From positions 806,001 through 870,000 of the forward strand of contig JAHRCV010000001.1 in assembly GCA_019083985.1 (NCBI GenBank): a stretch of DNA of 64,000 nucleotides. The letters run 5' to 3'. Numbering within the stretch: position 1 is the stretch's first letter; each line of letters opens with the position of its first letter. Below the pieces are notes generated by a model that had not been told where the DNA came from, ran no database searches, and saw only the letters and a list, made by a program, of their open reading frames with translations. The DNA comes from Rhizobiales bacterium TNE-4 (GTDB lineage Bacteria > Pseudomonadota > Alphaproteobacteria > Rhizobiales > Beijerinckiaceae). Both the position numbers and the translations under genes were made by a program. Below, piece after piece: positions 47,662 to 57,397 of this stretch.

Positions 47662-48429
47662 ATGGCGCTTCCTTCATTCCTTCTGCGGCCTGCCGCTGCC
47701 GCTCTTGCGGTTTTCGTTGCCGCTGCTCCCGCCATGGCCCAGCAGAACCCGCCGGCCCGCCCGGCCGCGCCTGCTCAGAAGCCAGCCGCTCCTGCGGCTC
47801 CCGCCGCGCCGCAGGCTGCGCCGCAACAAGGCCAGCAAGCTGCAGGCCCCACGCTCGTTCAGGTCAAGCCCGAGCCGTCACAGACCGATTGGCTTAAGGT
47901 GTGCGGCGAAGATCCCGGCAACAAGAAGCGCATCTGCTACACGACGCGCGACTTCGTCTCCGATCAGGGCCAGCCGGTTCTCGCCGTGGCGGTCTATGAC
48001 ATTCAGGGCGATCCGAACCGTATCGTCCGCTTCCTGATGCCGCTCGGCCTGTTGCTGCAGCCGGGCATGCGCTTCTCGGTCGACGCCGGGCAGGGCCAAG
48101 CTGGCAAATTCGCAGTCTGCTTCCCGAATGGCTGCTTCGCCGAAGGGGCTGTCGGTCAGGCTGTGATCGACCAGATGCGCAAGGGCAATGCGCTGCGCGT
48201 CAGCGTGCAGAACCAGTTCACGCGTGAAGTGACGTTCGAAGTGCCGCTGACCGGTTTCGGTAAGGCCTTTGATGGTGCACCGATCGACCCGAAGGTGCTG
48301 GAAGAACAGCAGCGCCAGATGCAGGAACAGATGCAGAAGCAGGCGGAAGACCTCCGCAAGAAGCTTGAGGGCGGCACGGCCGCTGCCCCGGGCGCTCCGG
48401 CGGCACCGGCAGCGCCGGCCAAGCCCTGA
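47662..48429 (+). CDS. Invasion associated locus B (IalB) family protein
   Basis: The 255-residue protein has a signal peptide (1-26, AMA cleavage), a Pro/Ala-rich linker (about 27-60), the IalB domain (about 74-205) and a C-terminal Gln/Glu-rich coiled-coil EEQQRQMQEQMQKQAEDLRK. The four conserved cysteines (WLKVCGED, RICYTT, FAVCFPNGCF) could make two disulfides. The family is named after a Bartonella invasion protein but is common in free-living alphaproteobacteria; it may be a periplasmic lipid or envelope protein. ATG 47662 (AAGGA nearby) begins at the hydrophobic signal and is preferred to the upstream open frame. Confidence 0.88.
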   Translation: MALPSFLLRPAAAALAVFVAAAPAMAQQNPPARPAAPAQKPAAPAAPAAPQAAPQQGQQAAGPTLVQVKPEPSQTDWLKVCGEDPGNKKRICYTTRDFVSDQGQPVLAVAVYDIQGDPNRIVRFLMPLGLLLQPGMRFSVDAGQGQAGKFAVCFPNGCFAEGAVGQAVIDQMRKGNALRVSVQNQFTREVTFEVPLTGFGKAFDGAPIDPKVLEEQQRQMQEQMQKQAEDLRKKLEGGTAAAPGAPAAPAAPAKP

Positions 48430-48448
48430 TCGCTCTCCGATAGAATGC

Positions 48449-48478
48449 AAAAGACCGGCGGAAACGCCGGTCTTTTTG
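48449..48478. terminator. Bidirectional terminator between ialB and hspQ
   Basis: AAGACCGGCG-GAAA-CGCCGGTCTT is a perfect 10-base-pair stem with a tetraloop, flanked by TTTT on the plus side and AAAA on the other. It serves both convergent genes. Confidence 0.88.
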
Positions 48479-48501
48479 TTTGGGCTTGGTCTCACAAAAC
48501 C

Positions 48502-48831
48502 TTAGTTGAGCGCTGAGTCCTTGGGCCGATATTGCCCGCGCTCGTCCTGATCGAAGACCTCATGCACCTGCGGATGGCGCACCGGCTCATGCGAATGGTC
48601 GGGCAGCAAATTCTGCTCCGACACATAGGCAATGTATTCGGTTTCCGCGTTTTCAGCGAAGAGATGGTAGAAGGGCTGATCCTTCGCGGGGCGCACGTCT
48701 TCGGGAATGGAATTGTACCATTCGTCCGTATTCGAAAAGGTCGGATCGACATCGAAAATCACGCCCCGAAAGGGGTAGATCCGATGCTTCACAACCTGCC
48801 CGATGGCGAATTTCGCCTGACGTTCCTTCAT
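48502..48831 (-). CDS. hspQ: Heat shock protein HspQ
   Basis: The 109-residue protein matches HspQ/YccV: AKFAIGQVVKHRIYPFRGVI near the start, then NTDEWYNSIPEDVRPAKDQP and the YVSEQNLL region. HspQ was first described as binding hemimethylated DNA, and later as a heat-shock factor that stimulates Lon and ClpXP protein turnover. Lon, ClpX and ClpP are encoded 12-15 kb away in this window. The length is normal. There is no visible heat-shock promoter before it. Confidence 0.9.
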   Translation of the reverse strand: MKERQAKFAIGQVVKHRIYPFRGVIFDVDPTFSNTDEWYNSIPEDVRPAKDQPFYHLFAENAETEYIAYVSEQNLLPDHSHEPVRHPQVHEVFDQDERGQYRPKDSALN

Positions 48832-48898
48832 GGCTTCGGTCTAGGCCGGGCCCCTTTTCCTGTCAATTCCGACAGGACCCGGAGCGGGCCTTGCGCCT

Positions 48899-49939
48899 TC
48901 AGAAGCCATAGACCGGCGCGAAGGCCGGGTCTTTTTCGGCCACGAAACGGGCGAGATCGACCATAACCTTCGCCTGTTTCCAGGTTGCGTCATCCTGCAT
49001 CTTGCCGTCGATCATCACCGCGCCCGAGCCATCCGGCATGGCCGCCAAAATCTTCTTGGCGAAGGCGACTTCCTGCGGATCGGGCGAGAAGACGCGTTTG
49101 GCGATATCGATCTGGCTCGGATGGAGCGTCCAAGCCCCGGCGCAACCCAGAAGAAACGCGTTGCGGAATTGCGTTTCGCAGGCAAGGCCATCGGCAAAAT
49201 CGCCAAATGGGCCGTAGAAGGCCTTAATGCCATTGGCGGCACAGGCATCGACCATGCGGGCGATGGTGTAGTGCCAGAGGTCCTGCTGAGCAGCGGCACG
49301 CGGCGCGTCGCCCACGGGATCAGCGACAACCTTATATTCTGGATGCCCGCCACCGACGCGGGTGGTCTTCATGGCGCGGGAGGCGGCAAGATCGGCCGGG
49401 CCGAGGCTCATGCCATGCATGCGGGGCGAGGCGGAGGCGATCTCACCCACATTCTTCACGCCCTCGGCCGTTTCCAGAATGGCGTGGATCAGGATCGGCT
49501 TTGTCACGCCATGCTTGGCTTCGAGCTGCGCCAGGAGTTGATCGAGGTAATGGATGTCCCAGGCACCTTCGACCTTGGGCAGCATCACGACGTCGAGCTT
49601 GTTGCCGACTTCCGCCACGATCTCGGTGATATCATCGAGCATCCATGGGGAATTCAGGCAGTTGATGCGGGTCCAGAGCCCGGTCGCACCGAAATCTGTG
49701 TTTCGGGCCATACCAATGAAACCCTTGCGCGCCGCTTCCTTGGCGTCGGCGGGAATGGCGTCCTCGAGATTGCCGAGCACGATATCGACCTGTTTGGCGA
49801 GGTCGGGGACTTTGGCTGTCACCTTCTCAAGATGCGGCGGCACGAAATGGATCATCCGCTCGAGGCGTGCCGGGAGTTCGCGATAGGGCTCGGGCGCGCC
49901 AATGGCGAGCGGACGGAAGAATTGGCGCGGCAGCTTCAT
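48899..49939 (-). CDS. CitE-like CoA-ester lyase (malyl-CoA/beta-methylmalyl-CoA lyase family)
   Basis: The 346-residue HpcH/HpaI aldolase family member begins [18 protein letters not shown] after GAGGAG. The visible active-site parts are [37 protein letters not shown] (metal-ligand Glu) and [11 protein letters not shown] (metal-ligand Asp). Relatives cleave malyl-CoA to acetyl-CoA plus glyoxylate, or beta-methylmalyl-CoA. This is the common Hyphomicrobiales type, not the well-studied Rhodobacter Mcl1, and no serine-cycle or ethylmalonyl-CoA genes are in the window, so the substrate is uncertain. The longer upstream frame is not used. Confidence 0.82.
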   Translation of the reverse strand: MKLPRQFFRPLAIGAPEPYRELPARLERMIHFVPPHLEKVTAKVPDLAKQVDIVLGNLEDAIPADAKEAARKGFIGMARNTDFGATGLWTRINCLNSPWMLDDITEIVAEVGNKLDVVMLPKVEGAWDIHYLDQLLAQLEAKHGVTKPILIHAILETAEGVKNVGEIASASPRMHGMSLGPADLAASRAMKTTRVGGGHPEYKVVADPVGDAPRAAAQQDLWHYTIARMVDACAANGIKAFYGPFGDFADGLACETQFRNAFLLGCAGAWTLHPSQIDIAKRVFSPDPQEVAFAKKILAAMPDGSGAVMIDGKMQDDATWKQAKVMVDLARFVAEKDPAFAPVYGF

Positions 49940-50070
49940 GATCGACTCCTCAGCCTCAAGCGGCCTGAAGCCGCCATGCTGCGGCGCAATATGGAGCAGG
50001 GGCGGGGCCTCGGCAATGCGACGGAGGGGGGAGGCGGCGAGGGCTCGGTGGCCTCGCCAACCCGTGATGC

Positions 50071-50607
50071 TTAGCGCATCCGTGCCATGATGTTGTCGCG
50101 CACGACGAATTGATGCCAAAGCGCGGCGGCTAGATGCACGCCGACCAGTGCGAACAAGGCATAAGCGACGAGTTCGTGCACTTCCTTGATCGGCTTCGAC
50201 GCCGCGCGATCGGCCGTAAGCGGCGAGACGATCTCGAACAGGCCGAAATCAATCGTGCCGCCCCGCCGGAAGGTGAGGGCCACACCGACGATCGGCACAA
50301 GCGCCATCAACACATAGAGGCCGACATGGCCGAAATGCGCCATTTTCTGCTGAAAGGGCGTCATGGTTGAGGGCAGCGGGGGCGGTTTATGAAAAAGGCG
50401 CCAGATGACGCGCAAGGCCAACAGCACCAGAACGAGCGCACCGGCCGTGCGATGGGTCGTGCTCAGAAAGGTCCGCAATGCGCCGCGCGGCAATTCATCG
50501 CCGATCAGGATCGATGCCGCAGCATAGGCAATCAGCAACGCCATGGCCCAGTGAAAGAGGCGCGCAATCTTATCGTAACGCTGCGCATCCGTGTGAACGT
50601 CTGTCAT
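50071..50607 (-). CDS. Cytochrome b561-like membrane protein
   Basis: The 178-residue protein has four membrane helices and the histidines expected to bind b-type hemes: [10 protein letters not shown] (H in helix 1), [27 protein letters not shown] and [13 protein letters not shown]. The family moves electrons between the quinone pool and periplasmic or soluble partners. AGGAGA precedes the start at 50607; the longer frame upstream is rejected. It lies 58 bases after parE and may be cotranscribed with it. Confidence 0.9.
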   Translation of the reverse strand: MTDVHTDAQRYDKIARLFHWAMALLIAYAAASILIGDELPRGALRTFLSTTHRTAGALVLVLLALRVIWRLFHKPPPLPSTMTPFQQKMAHFGHVGLYVLMALVPIVGVALTFRRGGTIDFGLFEIVSPLTADRAASKPIKEVHELVAYALFALVGVHLAAALWHQFVVRDNIMARMR

Positions 50608-50665
50608 GAACGAACTCTCCTGAAACAAACCTATCGGCGCAGACCGGCAGACACTTTGAGATTGA

Positions 50666-52717
50666 TCAAACGTCAACCAAATCCTGAGCGAAGGCGGCGC
50701 GTTCCTGGATGAACACAAAACGTGCTTCGGGCTTATTGCCCATCAATCGTTCAACGGCATCCTGCGTCCCGTCGCGATCTTCGATCTCGATCCGCACCTT
50801 CAGAAGTGTGCGCTTCTTCGGATCCATCGTGGTCTCTTTCAATTGCGCCGGCATCATTTCGCCGAGGCCTTTGAAGCGGCCGATCTCGACGTTCGACTTG
50901 CCTTTGAATACCGTTTTCAGAATACGGTCCTTGTCGGCATCGTCGCGCGCATAAGCATTGGTGCCACCTGCACTCAAGCGATAGAGCGGTGGCACGGCCA
51001 GATAGAGATGACCCTTGTCGATCAGCTTCGGCATTTGCCGATAGAAGAAGGTGATCAGCAGCGAGGCGATATGCGCGCCGTCGACGTCGGCGTCGGTCAT
51101 GATGATGATCTTTTCGTAACGCAGATCATCCTCGCGATAATGCGAGCCCATGCCGGTGCCGAGCGCTTGCACGAGATCGGATAATTGCTGGTTGGCATTT
51201 AACTTGTCGCGACCCGCGCTTGCCACGTTCAGGATTTTGCCGCGCAAAGGCAGCACCGCCTGTGTGGCGCGATCACGCGCTTGTTTTGCCGAGCCGCCGG
51301 CCGAGTCACCTTCGACAATGAAGAGTTCGGAACCTTCCATCCCAGCGCGCGTACAGTCGGCGAGCTTGCCGGGCAGACGCAGTTTTTTTGTCGCCGTCTT
51401 GCGCGCGACTTCCTTATCGAGCTTGCGGCGCAAGCGCTCTTCCGCACGCTCGACCGTCCAGTCGATTAGCTTGAGCGCCTGTTGCGGCGCGGCCGCGAGC
51501 CAATGATCGAAACTGTCACGCACGGCCTGTTCGACGATGCGGCCTGCTTCGACCGTTGCAAGCTTGTCCTTCGTCTGGCCTTGGAATTCCGGTTCACGAA
51601 TGAACACTGACAGCATGGCAACGCATGTCGCCATCAAATCATCCGCTGTCACCGCGCTCACGCGCTTCGTTTGGCCGATACGATCAGCATGATCCTTCAC
51701 AGCGCGCAGCAGGGCGGTGCGCAGCCCCGATTCATGCGTTCCGCCTTCTGGTGTTGGGATCGTGTTGCAATAGGAATTGACGTAACCGTCTTCCGCATCG
51801 CCGATCCAGGCGACGGCCCATTCGAGCGAACCATGGCTGCTTTCACGCTCGATCTTGCCCGAAAAAATGGGTTCGGCCACCAAGGGACGGCCTTCGATTT
51901 CGCGTGCGAGATAATCTTTCAAACCGCCGGGGAAGCGGAACACGGCTTCGGCCGGAACATCCGTTCCTTCGACAAGAGCCGGATCGCATTTCCAACGGAT
52001 TTCGACGCCACCGAACAAATAGGCTTTCGAACGCGCCATTTTGAAAAGACGCTTGGGCGAGAAATGCGCGCTGGTACCAAATATCTGCGCGTCGGGATGA
52101 AAGCGCACTTTGGTGCCACGGCGATTGGCAACGCGACCAAGATTATCGACGCCGCCCTGTGGTTTGCCGCGCGAGAAGGTCTGGCGATACAGCGTCTGCC
52201 CGCGCGCGACTTCCACCTCCAGCAGATCCGACAGGGCGTTGACGACCGAAACGCCGACGCCGTGGAGACCGCCTGAGGTTTCGTAAACCTTCGAGTCGAA
52301 TTTGCCGCCCGCATGCAGTGTCGTCATGATGACTTCGAGCGCGGATTTCTTCGGGAACTTCGGATGCGGATCGATTGGAATGCCGCGACCATTATCGCTG
52401 ACCGAGAGCACGTCGCCTTTTTCAAGTTCAACCGTGATGACGGTGGCGTGCCCCGCAACGGCTTCGTCCATCGCATTGTCGATGACTTCCGCGAAGAGAT
52501 GGTGCAGCGCCTTCTCGTCGGTTCCGCCAATATACATGCCCGGGCGGCGGCGGACCGGTTCGAGCCCTTCCAGCACCTCGATATCGGCAGCCGTATAGCC
52601 GCCCTCGTCGGGCGTGCCTTTGCGCGGCGCCGCCTTGGCGGGCAGCACCTTCTCGGCGGGTTTGGGGGCTGCGCGGCGCGGCGCGGCGCCGCCGAAGAGA
52701 TCGTCGTCCGAAGCCAT
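50666..52717 (-). CDS. parE: DNA topoisomerase IV subunit B
   Basis: The 683-residue ATPase subunit of topoisomerase IV, which separates replicated chromosomes, has GHKL motifs (EVIDNAMDEAVAGHA, DNGRGIPIDPH, GLHGVGVSVVNAL), the transducer, and a TOPRIM domain with FIVEGDSAGGSAK and MTDADVDGAHI. ParE, not GyrB, is indicated by the shorter length (about 680 rather than 800 residues) and by KFPKKSALEVIMTTLHAGGK with the following KVYETSGGLHG. parC is not in the window. The first 45 residues are a charged, Ala/Lys-rich extension before GYTAADIEVLEGL. Confidence 0.93.
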   Translation of the reverse strand: MASDDDLFGGAAPRRAAPKPAEKVLPAKAAPRKGTPDEGGYTAADIEVLEGLEPVRRRPGMYIGGTDEKALHHLFAEVIDNAMDEAVAGHATVITVELEKGDVLSVSDNGRGIPIDPHPKFPKKSALEVIMTTLHAGGKFDSKVYETSGGLHGVGVSVVNALSDLLEVEVARGQTLYRQTFSRGKPQGGVDNLGRVANRRGTKVRFHPDAQIFGTSAHFSPKRLFKMARSKAYLFGGVEIRWKCDPALVEGTDVPAEAVFRFPGGLKDYLAREIEGRPLVAEPIFSGKIERESSHGSLEWAVAWIGDAEDGYVNSYCNTIPTPEGGTHESGLRTALLRAVKDHADRIGQTKRVSAVTADDLMATCVAMLSVFIREPEFQGQTKDKLATVEAGRIVEQAVRDSFDHWLAAAPQQALKLIDWTVERAEERLRRKLDKEVARKTATKKLRLPGKLADCTRAGMEGSELFIVEGDSAGGSAKQARDRATQAVLPLRGKILNVASAGRDKLNANQQLSDLVQALGTGMGSHYREDDLRYEKIIIMTDADVDGAHIASLLITFFYRQMPKLIDKGHLYLAVPPLYRLSAGGTNAYARDDADKDRILKTVFKGKSNVEIGRFKGLGEMMPAQLKETTMDPKKRTLLKVRIEIEDRDGTQDAVERLMGNKPEARFVFIQERAAFAQDLVDV

Positions 52718-52838
52718 CGGGTCGGGTCATTCCTGTGATTCGTGAGCCGGGACTATCGCATGGTGATGCAGGCAGGGGAACGGATAGGAAACGAAAGGGT
52801 GCGTCAGGGTGGGGATAGCAGTGCTGCCCGTTTTTGTC

Positions 52839-52860
52839 CGTGCAAGCACTGATTTGCACG
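52839..52860. promoter_or_regulatory. Inverted repeat upstream of the flavodoxin gene
   Basis: CGTGCAA (52839-52845) and TTGCACG (52854-52860) are perfect reverse complements eight bases apart, about 80 bases before the flavodoxin start and 130 before parE. This is a plausible operator for a redox-responsive repressor, but none is encoded nearby. Confidence 0.4.
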
Positions 52861-52929
52861 CTCGCGCTTGAGTTTGCCCAGCGGCGCCTTACCTCTAACT
52901 CACCTCAACCGATACAGGATTCGACTCCC

Positions 52930-53496
52930 ATGGCGCGCATTGCGATCGTCTATTTCTCGGGCTACGGCCACACCAAGAAACTCGCTGAAGCGGTGGCCGC
53001 TGGCGCTTCGGCCGGGCATGTGTCGCTGATCGGCATCGATCAGGATGGCAATATTTCGGACGCGGATTGGGCGGCGCTCGATGCAGCCGACGCCATCGTC
53101 TATGGCTCGCCGACCTATATGGGCGGCCCAGCTTGGCAGTTCAAAAAGTTCGCTGATGCCTCATCCAAGCGCTGGTTCACGAGCGCGTGGAAGGACAAGG
53201 TCGGCGCGGGCTTCACCAATTCGGCCACCGTCAACGGTGACAAGGCGCAGACGATCACCGCATTCGTCACGCTCGCCATGCAGCATGGTCAGATCTGGGT
53301 TGGCACTGGCCTCATGCCGGCCAACACCAAGGCCAACGGCCCTGACGATGTGAACTGGACCGGTGGCTCGACGGGCCTTCTCGCTGTCTCGCCGTCTGAC
53401 GCCTCGCCGGAAGAAGCGCCGCGTAAGGGCGATCTCGAAACGGCGAAGCTGTTCGGTGCGCGCGTCGTCGAAGTGACGAAGAAACTGCGCGGCTGA
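52930..53496 (+). CDS. Flavodoxin family protein, NAD(P)H:quinone oxidoreductase-like
   Basis: The 188-residue protein has a flavodoxin fold with FMN-binding motif YFSGYGHTKKLAEAVAAGA (9-27) and AIVYGSPTYMGGPAWQFKKF, followed by GFTNSATVNGDK. This is close to the WrbA/NAD(P)H:quinone oxidoreductase type, shorter than WrbA. It probably reduces quinones or other electron acceptors in the cytosol. ATG 52930 is preferred since the upstream frame has no family similarity. It diverges from parE and ends in a strong terminator. Confidence 0.88.
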   Translation: MARIAIVYFSGYGHTKKLAEAVAAGASAGHVSLIGIDQDGNISDADWAALDAADAIVYGSPTYMGGPAWQFKKFADASSKRWFTSAWKDKVGAGFTNSATVNGDKAQTITAFVTLAMQHGQIWVGTGLMPANTKANGPDDVNWTGGSTGLLAVSPSDASPEEAPRKGDLETAKLFGARVVEVTKKLRG

Positions 53497-53518
53497 TTGT
53501 TTCTCGCAGATCGAATTG

Positions 53519-53550
53519 AAAACGGCCGGAGGAAACTCCGGCCGTTTTTG
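53519..53550 (+). terminator. Rho-independent terminator after the flavodoxin gene
   Basis: AAAACGGCCGGAG-GAAA-CTCCGGCCGTTTT is a 13-base-pair perfect stem with a GAAA tetraloop, followed by T and TTTG. It is one of the strongest terminators here. Confidence 0.92.
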
Positions 53551-53589
53551 TTTGAGCACCGAGCCCTGCCACGAGGGCGTTCATGCAAA

Positions 53590-53647
53590 CGGGATACCCT
53601 CGTCCTTCGAGACGCGATGCGTGGCATCGCTCCTCAGGATGAGGGGA
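53590..53647. repeat. Dispersed REP-like element, single unit
   Basis: Read on the minus strand, CCCTCATCCTGAGGAGCGATGCC leads to GCATCGCGTCTCGAAGGAC and GAGGGTATCCC, nearly identical to the left unit at 26985. (Quoted in parts.) It lies just after the flavodoxin terminator. The 53497-53807 gap holds only this, a second repeat and two terminators. Confidence 0.85.
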
Positions 53648-53655
53648 AATGCGCG

Positions 53656-53706
53656 TCATCAAAGATGGATTGCCGTGTCGGGCTAGAGCCCTCCTCGCAA
53701 TGACGA
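53656..53706. repeat. Second dispersed repeat type (ATTGCGAGGAGG family)
   Basis: On the minus strand, TCGTCATTGCGAGGAGGGC continues to ACGGCAATCCATC. This is the 'CGTCATTGCGAGGAGC ... GCAATCCA' element found widely in bacterial genomes (prior knowledge). It is a different family from the REP-like copies. Only one copy was seen in the window. Confidence 0.65.
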
Positions 53707-53745
53707 GAAAAAGATTTCCACCAAAGAGCGAAATGAAAACGCGCT

Positions 53746-53780
53746 CCAAAAACAAAACGGGGCACCTTGCGGCGCCCCGT
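53746..53780 (-). terminator. Rho-independent terminator after glnA
   Basis: On the minus strand ACGGGGC pairs with GCCCCGT and is followed by TTTTGTTTTT. It lies about 30 bases after the glnA stop. Confidence 0.85.
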
Positions 53781-53807
53781 GAAGTCGGGAGGAAACTCTG
53801 AGAGAAA

Positions 53808-55217
53808 TCAGAGCGAGTAGTACATCACGAACTCGACCGGATGCGGCGTCATTTCGAAGCGCATCACGTCGGCCATCTTCAGCTCGATGAAGCTGTCGAT
53901 GAAATCGTCGTTGAACACGCCGCCTTCCTTGAGGAACGCGCGGTCCTTGTCGAGCGAGGCGAGCGCTTCGCGCAGCGAGCCGCACACCGTCGGGATCTTC
54001 TTCAGTTCGCGCGGCGGCAGATCGTAGAGATCCTTGTCCATCGCGGCGCCCGGATCGACCTTGTTGCGGATGCCGTCGAGGCCGGCCATCGTCAACGCGG
54101 CGAAGGCGAGATAGGGGTTCGCCATCGGATCGGGGAAGCGCACTTCGACGCGCTTCGCCTTCGGCGAAGACGTGTACGGAATGCGGCATGAAGCCGAACG
54201 GTTACGCGACGAATAGGCGAGCAGAACGGGAGCTTCATAGCCCGGGACGAGACGCTTGTAGGAGTTCGTCGACGGGTTGGTGAATGCGTTCAGCGCCTTG
54301 GCGTGCTTGATGATGCCGCCGATGTACCAGAGGCATTCCTGGCTGAGATCGGCGTATTTGTTGCCAGCGAACACCGGCTTGCCACCCTTCCAGATCGACT
54401 GGTGGACGTGCATGCCCGAACCATTGTCCCCGAACACCGGCTTCGGCATGAACGTCGCCGTCTTGCCATAGCTCTGCGCGACATTGTGGATGCAGTACTT
54501 ATAGACCTGCATCATGTCAGCGGTGCGGACGAGCGTGTCGAACTTCATGCCGAGTTCGTGCTGAGCGGACGCGACTTCATGGTGATGCTTTTCAACCTGC
54601 ATACCCATCGAAGCCATGGCAGCGAGCATTTCGCCACGCATGTCCTGCGCCGTGTCCTGCGGCGGAACCGGGAAGTAACCGCCCTTGATGGCGACGCGGT
54701 GACCGAGGTTGCCGCCTTCGTAATCGGTGTCGCCATTGGTCGGCAGTTCGGCGGCGTCGAGCTTGAAGCCTGTGTTGTACGGGTCAGCCATGAACTTGAC
54801 GTCGTCGAAGACGAAGAATTCGGCTTCCGGGCCGACATAGATCGTGTCGCCGATGCCGGTCGACTTCAGATAGGCTTCTGCCTTCTTGGCGATGCCGCGC
54901 GGATCGCGCTCATAGGGCTCGCCCGTGGTCGGCTCGAGCACGTCGCAAACGATCGACATCGTCGAGGCTGCGAAGAAGGGGTCGATCGTCGCTGTGGACG
55001 GATCGGGCATCAACATCATGTCGGACTCGTTGATCGCCTTCCAGCCAGCGATCGAAGAGCCGTCGAACATCGTGCCTTCGGCGAAGATTTCTTCGTCGAT
55101 CATCGAGACGTCGAAGGTGACGTGCTGCCACTTGCCCTTCGGATCGGTGAAGCGGAAATCGACGTATTTGACGTCATTGTCTTTGATCGCCTTCAGCACG
55201 TCCTTGGCGGTCTTCAT
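53808..55217 (-). CDS. glnA: Glutamine synthetase type I
   Basis: The 469-residue GSI enzyme assimilates ammonia by making glutamine from glutamate and ATP. Family features are [20 protein letters not shown] near residue 47, [10 protein letters not shown] (130-139), [19 protein letters not shown] and [10 protein letters not shown]. Tyr398 in DKDLYDLPP is the adenylylation site of GSI-beta enzymes, so GlnE control is expected. The longer frame upstream is ignored; the start at 55217 gives [15 protein letters not shown], as in relatives. It is 76 bases after glnB on the same strand and is probably cotranscribed. Confidence 0.97.
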   Translation of the reverse strand: MKTAKDVLKAIKDNDVKYVDFRFTDPKGKWQHVTFDVSMIDEEIFAEGTMFDGSSIAGWKAINESDMMLMPDPSTATIDPFFAASTMSIVCDVLEPTTGEPYERDPRGIAKKAEAYLKSTGIGDTIYVGPEAEFFVFDDVKFMADPYNTGFKLDAAELPTNGDTDYEGGNLGHRVAIKGGYFPVPPQDTAQDMRGEMLAAMASMGMQVEKHHHEVASAQHELGMKFDTLVRTADMMQVYKYCIHNVAQSYGKTATFMPKPVFGDNGSGMHVHQSIWKGGKPVFAGNKYADLSQECLWYIGGIIKHAKALNAFTNPSTNSYKRLVPGYEAPVLLAYSSRNRSASCRIPYTSSPKAKRVEVRFPDPMANPYLAFAALTMAGLDGIRNKVDPGAAMDKDLYDLPPRELKKIPTVCGSLREALASLDKDRAFLKEGGVFNDDFIDSFIELKMADVMRFEMTPHPVEFVMYYSL

Positions 55218-55293
55218 CAGTCTCATCCTCTGTTCGTTTTGGCCGCGCTCAGGTCTCCGCCCGTGCGGCCGCGTTGGAAAGCTCTTGCGGAGT

Positions 55294-55746
<453 letters not shown>

Positions 55747-55778
55747 TCATCCGCCGGAAATTTCGCCATGTGGTTGCA

Positions 55779-55817
55779 TATTGTGCATGCATCCTGAGCG
55801 GAAAATATGCACAAAAT
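55779..55817. promoter_or_regulatory. AT-rich dyads between glnB and nnr
   Basis: ATTGTGCAT (55780-55788) and ATATGCACAAAAT (55805-55817) face each other around a GC-rich spacer in an otherwise AT-rich stretch. The region is about 150 bases before glnB and 90 before the NAD(P)HX repair gene, and could hold NtrC or other regulator sites. The exact operator is not established. Confidence 0.35.
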
Positions 55818-55903
55818 GTAGGCAAATGCGCAGTGATTGGGCGAAGTCCTGATCACGGATTGGCTGGTCTTGCCAGTGTTGGAGGACCGCGCTCTAAAAG
55901 GCC

Positions 55904-57397
55904 ATGCGCGATTTCGATCTCTTGCCCCTGTTCTGCAATGCCGAAGCCGGAGCCGCTGATCGGTTAGCGGCTGCATCGGGCGTTCCCACGCTGCGACTGA
56001 TGGAGAATGCAGGGCGGGTTGTGGCCGAGGCGGCGCAGGGGCTTTTGCCGCCGGGCGGCGCTGTCCTGATCACATGCGGGCCTGGGAACAATGGCGGGGA
56101 TGGCTATGTCGCGGCACGTATTCTGGCAGGCCGCGGCTATCGCGTGACGGTTACTCAGCTGGGTGCACCTCGCGCCGGTTCCGATGCCGCGATCATGGCA
56201 CCCTTATGGGAAGGGCCGTCGCTACCGCTCGAAACTGTCGATCCCACCGGGTTTGAGCTTGTGATCGACGCTTTGTTTGGGGCGGGGCTTGGCCGCGACC
56301 TCGATGGGGTTGCTCGTGCGTTCATCGAGCGGCTGGCGGCGAGCGATGGGGCTGTTCTCGCGGTCGATGTTCCCTCGGGCGTTGATGGCGATAGCGGGCA
56401 GGTGCGTGGTGCGGCGGCTCCTGCTGATCTGACTGTCACTTTTCATGCGCCCAAACCCGGACATTACCTTGAACCCGGGGCAAGCCTCTGTGGTGAATTG
56501 CTCGTTGGCGCGATTGGGATCCCTGACGATGCTGCTGAGACAATCGGTGTCAAAACCTTCCTGAACGGACCGGACATGGCGCTCAAGGCGCTGCGCCTGC
56601 CGGAGACCACTGGGCACAAATATGCGCGCGGCCATGCGCTGATCCTGTCGGGTGGCATCGAAGGGGCTGGGGCAGCAAGGCTCGGCGCACGGGCGGCTTT
56701 GCGTGTTGGGGCCGGGCTCGTGACGATTGCTGCGCCGGAGGAGGCGCTCTTCGCTCATTCGGCCGCGCTTGATGCGATCATGGTGCGGCGGGCCGATCAT
56801 TGGACAGCGCTCTTGGAAGATCCTCGCAAGAATGCGGTGCTGTTGGGACCGGGCGGGGGCATCGGTGGACCCATGCGCGCGGCCATCGGGCTCGCTCTCG
56901 GCCCGCAGCGGGCCGTGGTGCTCGATGCCGATGCTCTGACGAGCTTTGCTGGGGATGCAGCGGCCCTCCAAAGGCTGATCGCTGAAAAAGGAGCTCAAGG
57001 GCGCGTTGTCATCACGCCGCATGAAGGGGAATTTCAGCGTCTTTTCAGTACTGAAGAGGCGGTGGCGCGAGTCGAATCTAAGCGCGAGCGCGCCTGCCGC
57101 GCAGCGGCTTATCTCGGTTGCATCGTTCTGTTGAAAGGCCCCGATACGGTCATCGCTGCCCCTGATGGCGTGGCCGTTATCAATGCCCATGCCTCGCCTT
57201 GGCTAGCGACTGCGGGCTCGGGCGATGTTTTGGCTGGTCTGATGACAGGCCTTCTTGCGCAGGGTGCTGATCCGTTCGCGGCCGCATGCGGCGCCGCGTG
57301 GCTCCATGGCGAGGCCGGGATAAGGCTGGGCGCGGGCTTGATTTCAGAAGATATTCCAGCGCTCTTGCCGGATATCCTCAACGATCTTCTTACTTAA
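55904..57397 (+). CDS. nnr: Bifunctional NAD(P)HX epimerase / ADP-dependent NAD(P)HX dehydratase
   Basis: The 497-residue protein joins an N-terminal epimerase (YjeF N domain; NnrE, to about 210, with GPGNNGGDGYVAARILA at 59-75) to a C-terminal ribokinase-like dehydratase (NnrD, about 225-497, with ATAGSGDVLAGLMTGLLAQ). Together they repair NADH and NADPH that have become hydrated. Length and fusion are usual. The stop overlaps the convergent multicopper oxidase gene by eight bases. It lies divergently from glnB. Confidence 0.93.
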   Translation: MRDFDLLPLFCNAEAGAADRLAAASGVPTLRLMENAGRVVAEAAQGLLPPGGAVLITCGPGNNGGDGYVAARILAGRGYRVTVTQLGAPRAGSDAAIMAPLWEGPSLPLETVDPTGFELVIDALFGAGLGRDLDGVARAFIERLAASDGAVLAVDVPSGVDGDSGQVRGAAAPADLTVTFHAPKPGHYLEPGASLCGELLVGAIGIPDDAAETIGVKTFLNGPDMALKALRLPETTGHKYARGHALILSGGIEGAGAARLGARAALRVGAGLVTIAAPEEALFAHSAALDAIMVRRADHWTALLEDPRKNAVLLGPGGGIGGPMRAAIGLALGPQRAVVLDADALTSFAGDAAALQRLIAEKGAQGRVVITPHEGEFQRLFSTEEAVARVESKRERACRAAAYLGCIVLLKGPDTVIAAPDGVAVINAHASPWLATAGSGDVLAGLMTGLLAQGADPFAAACGAAWLHGEAGIRLGAGLISEDIPALLPDILNDLLT

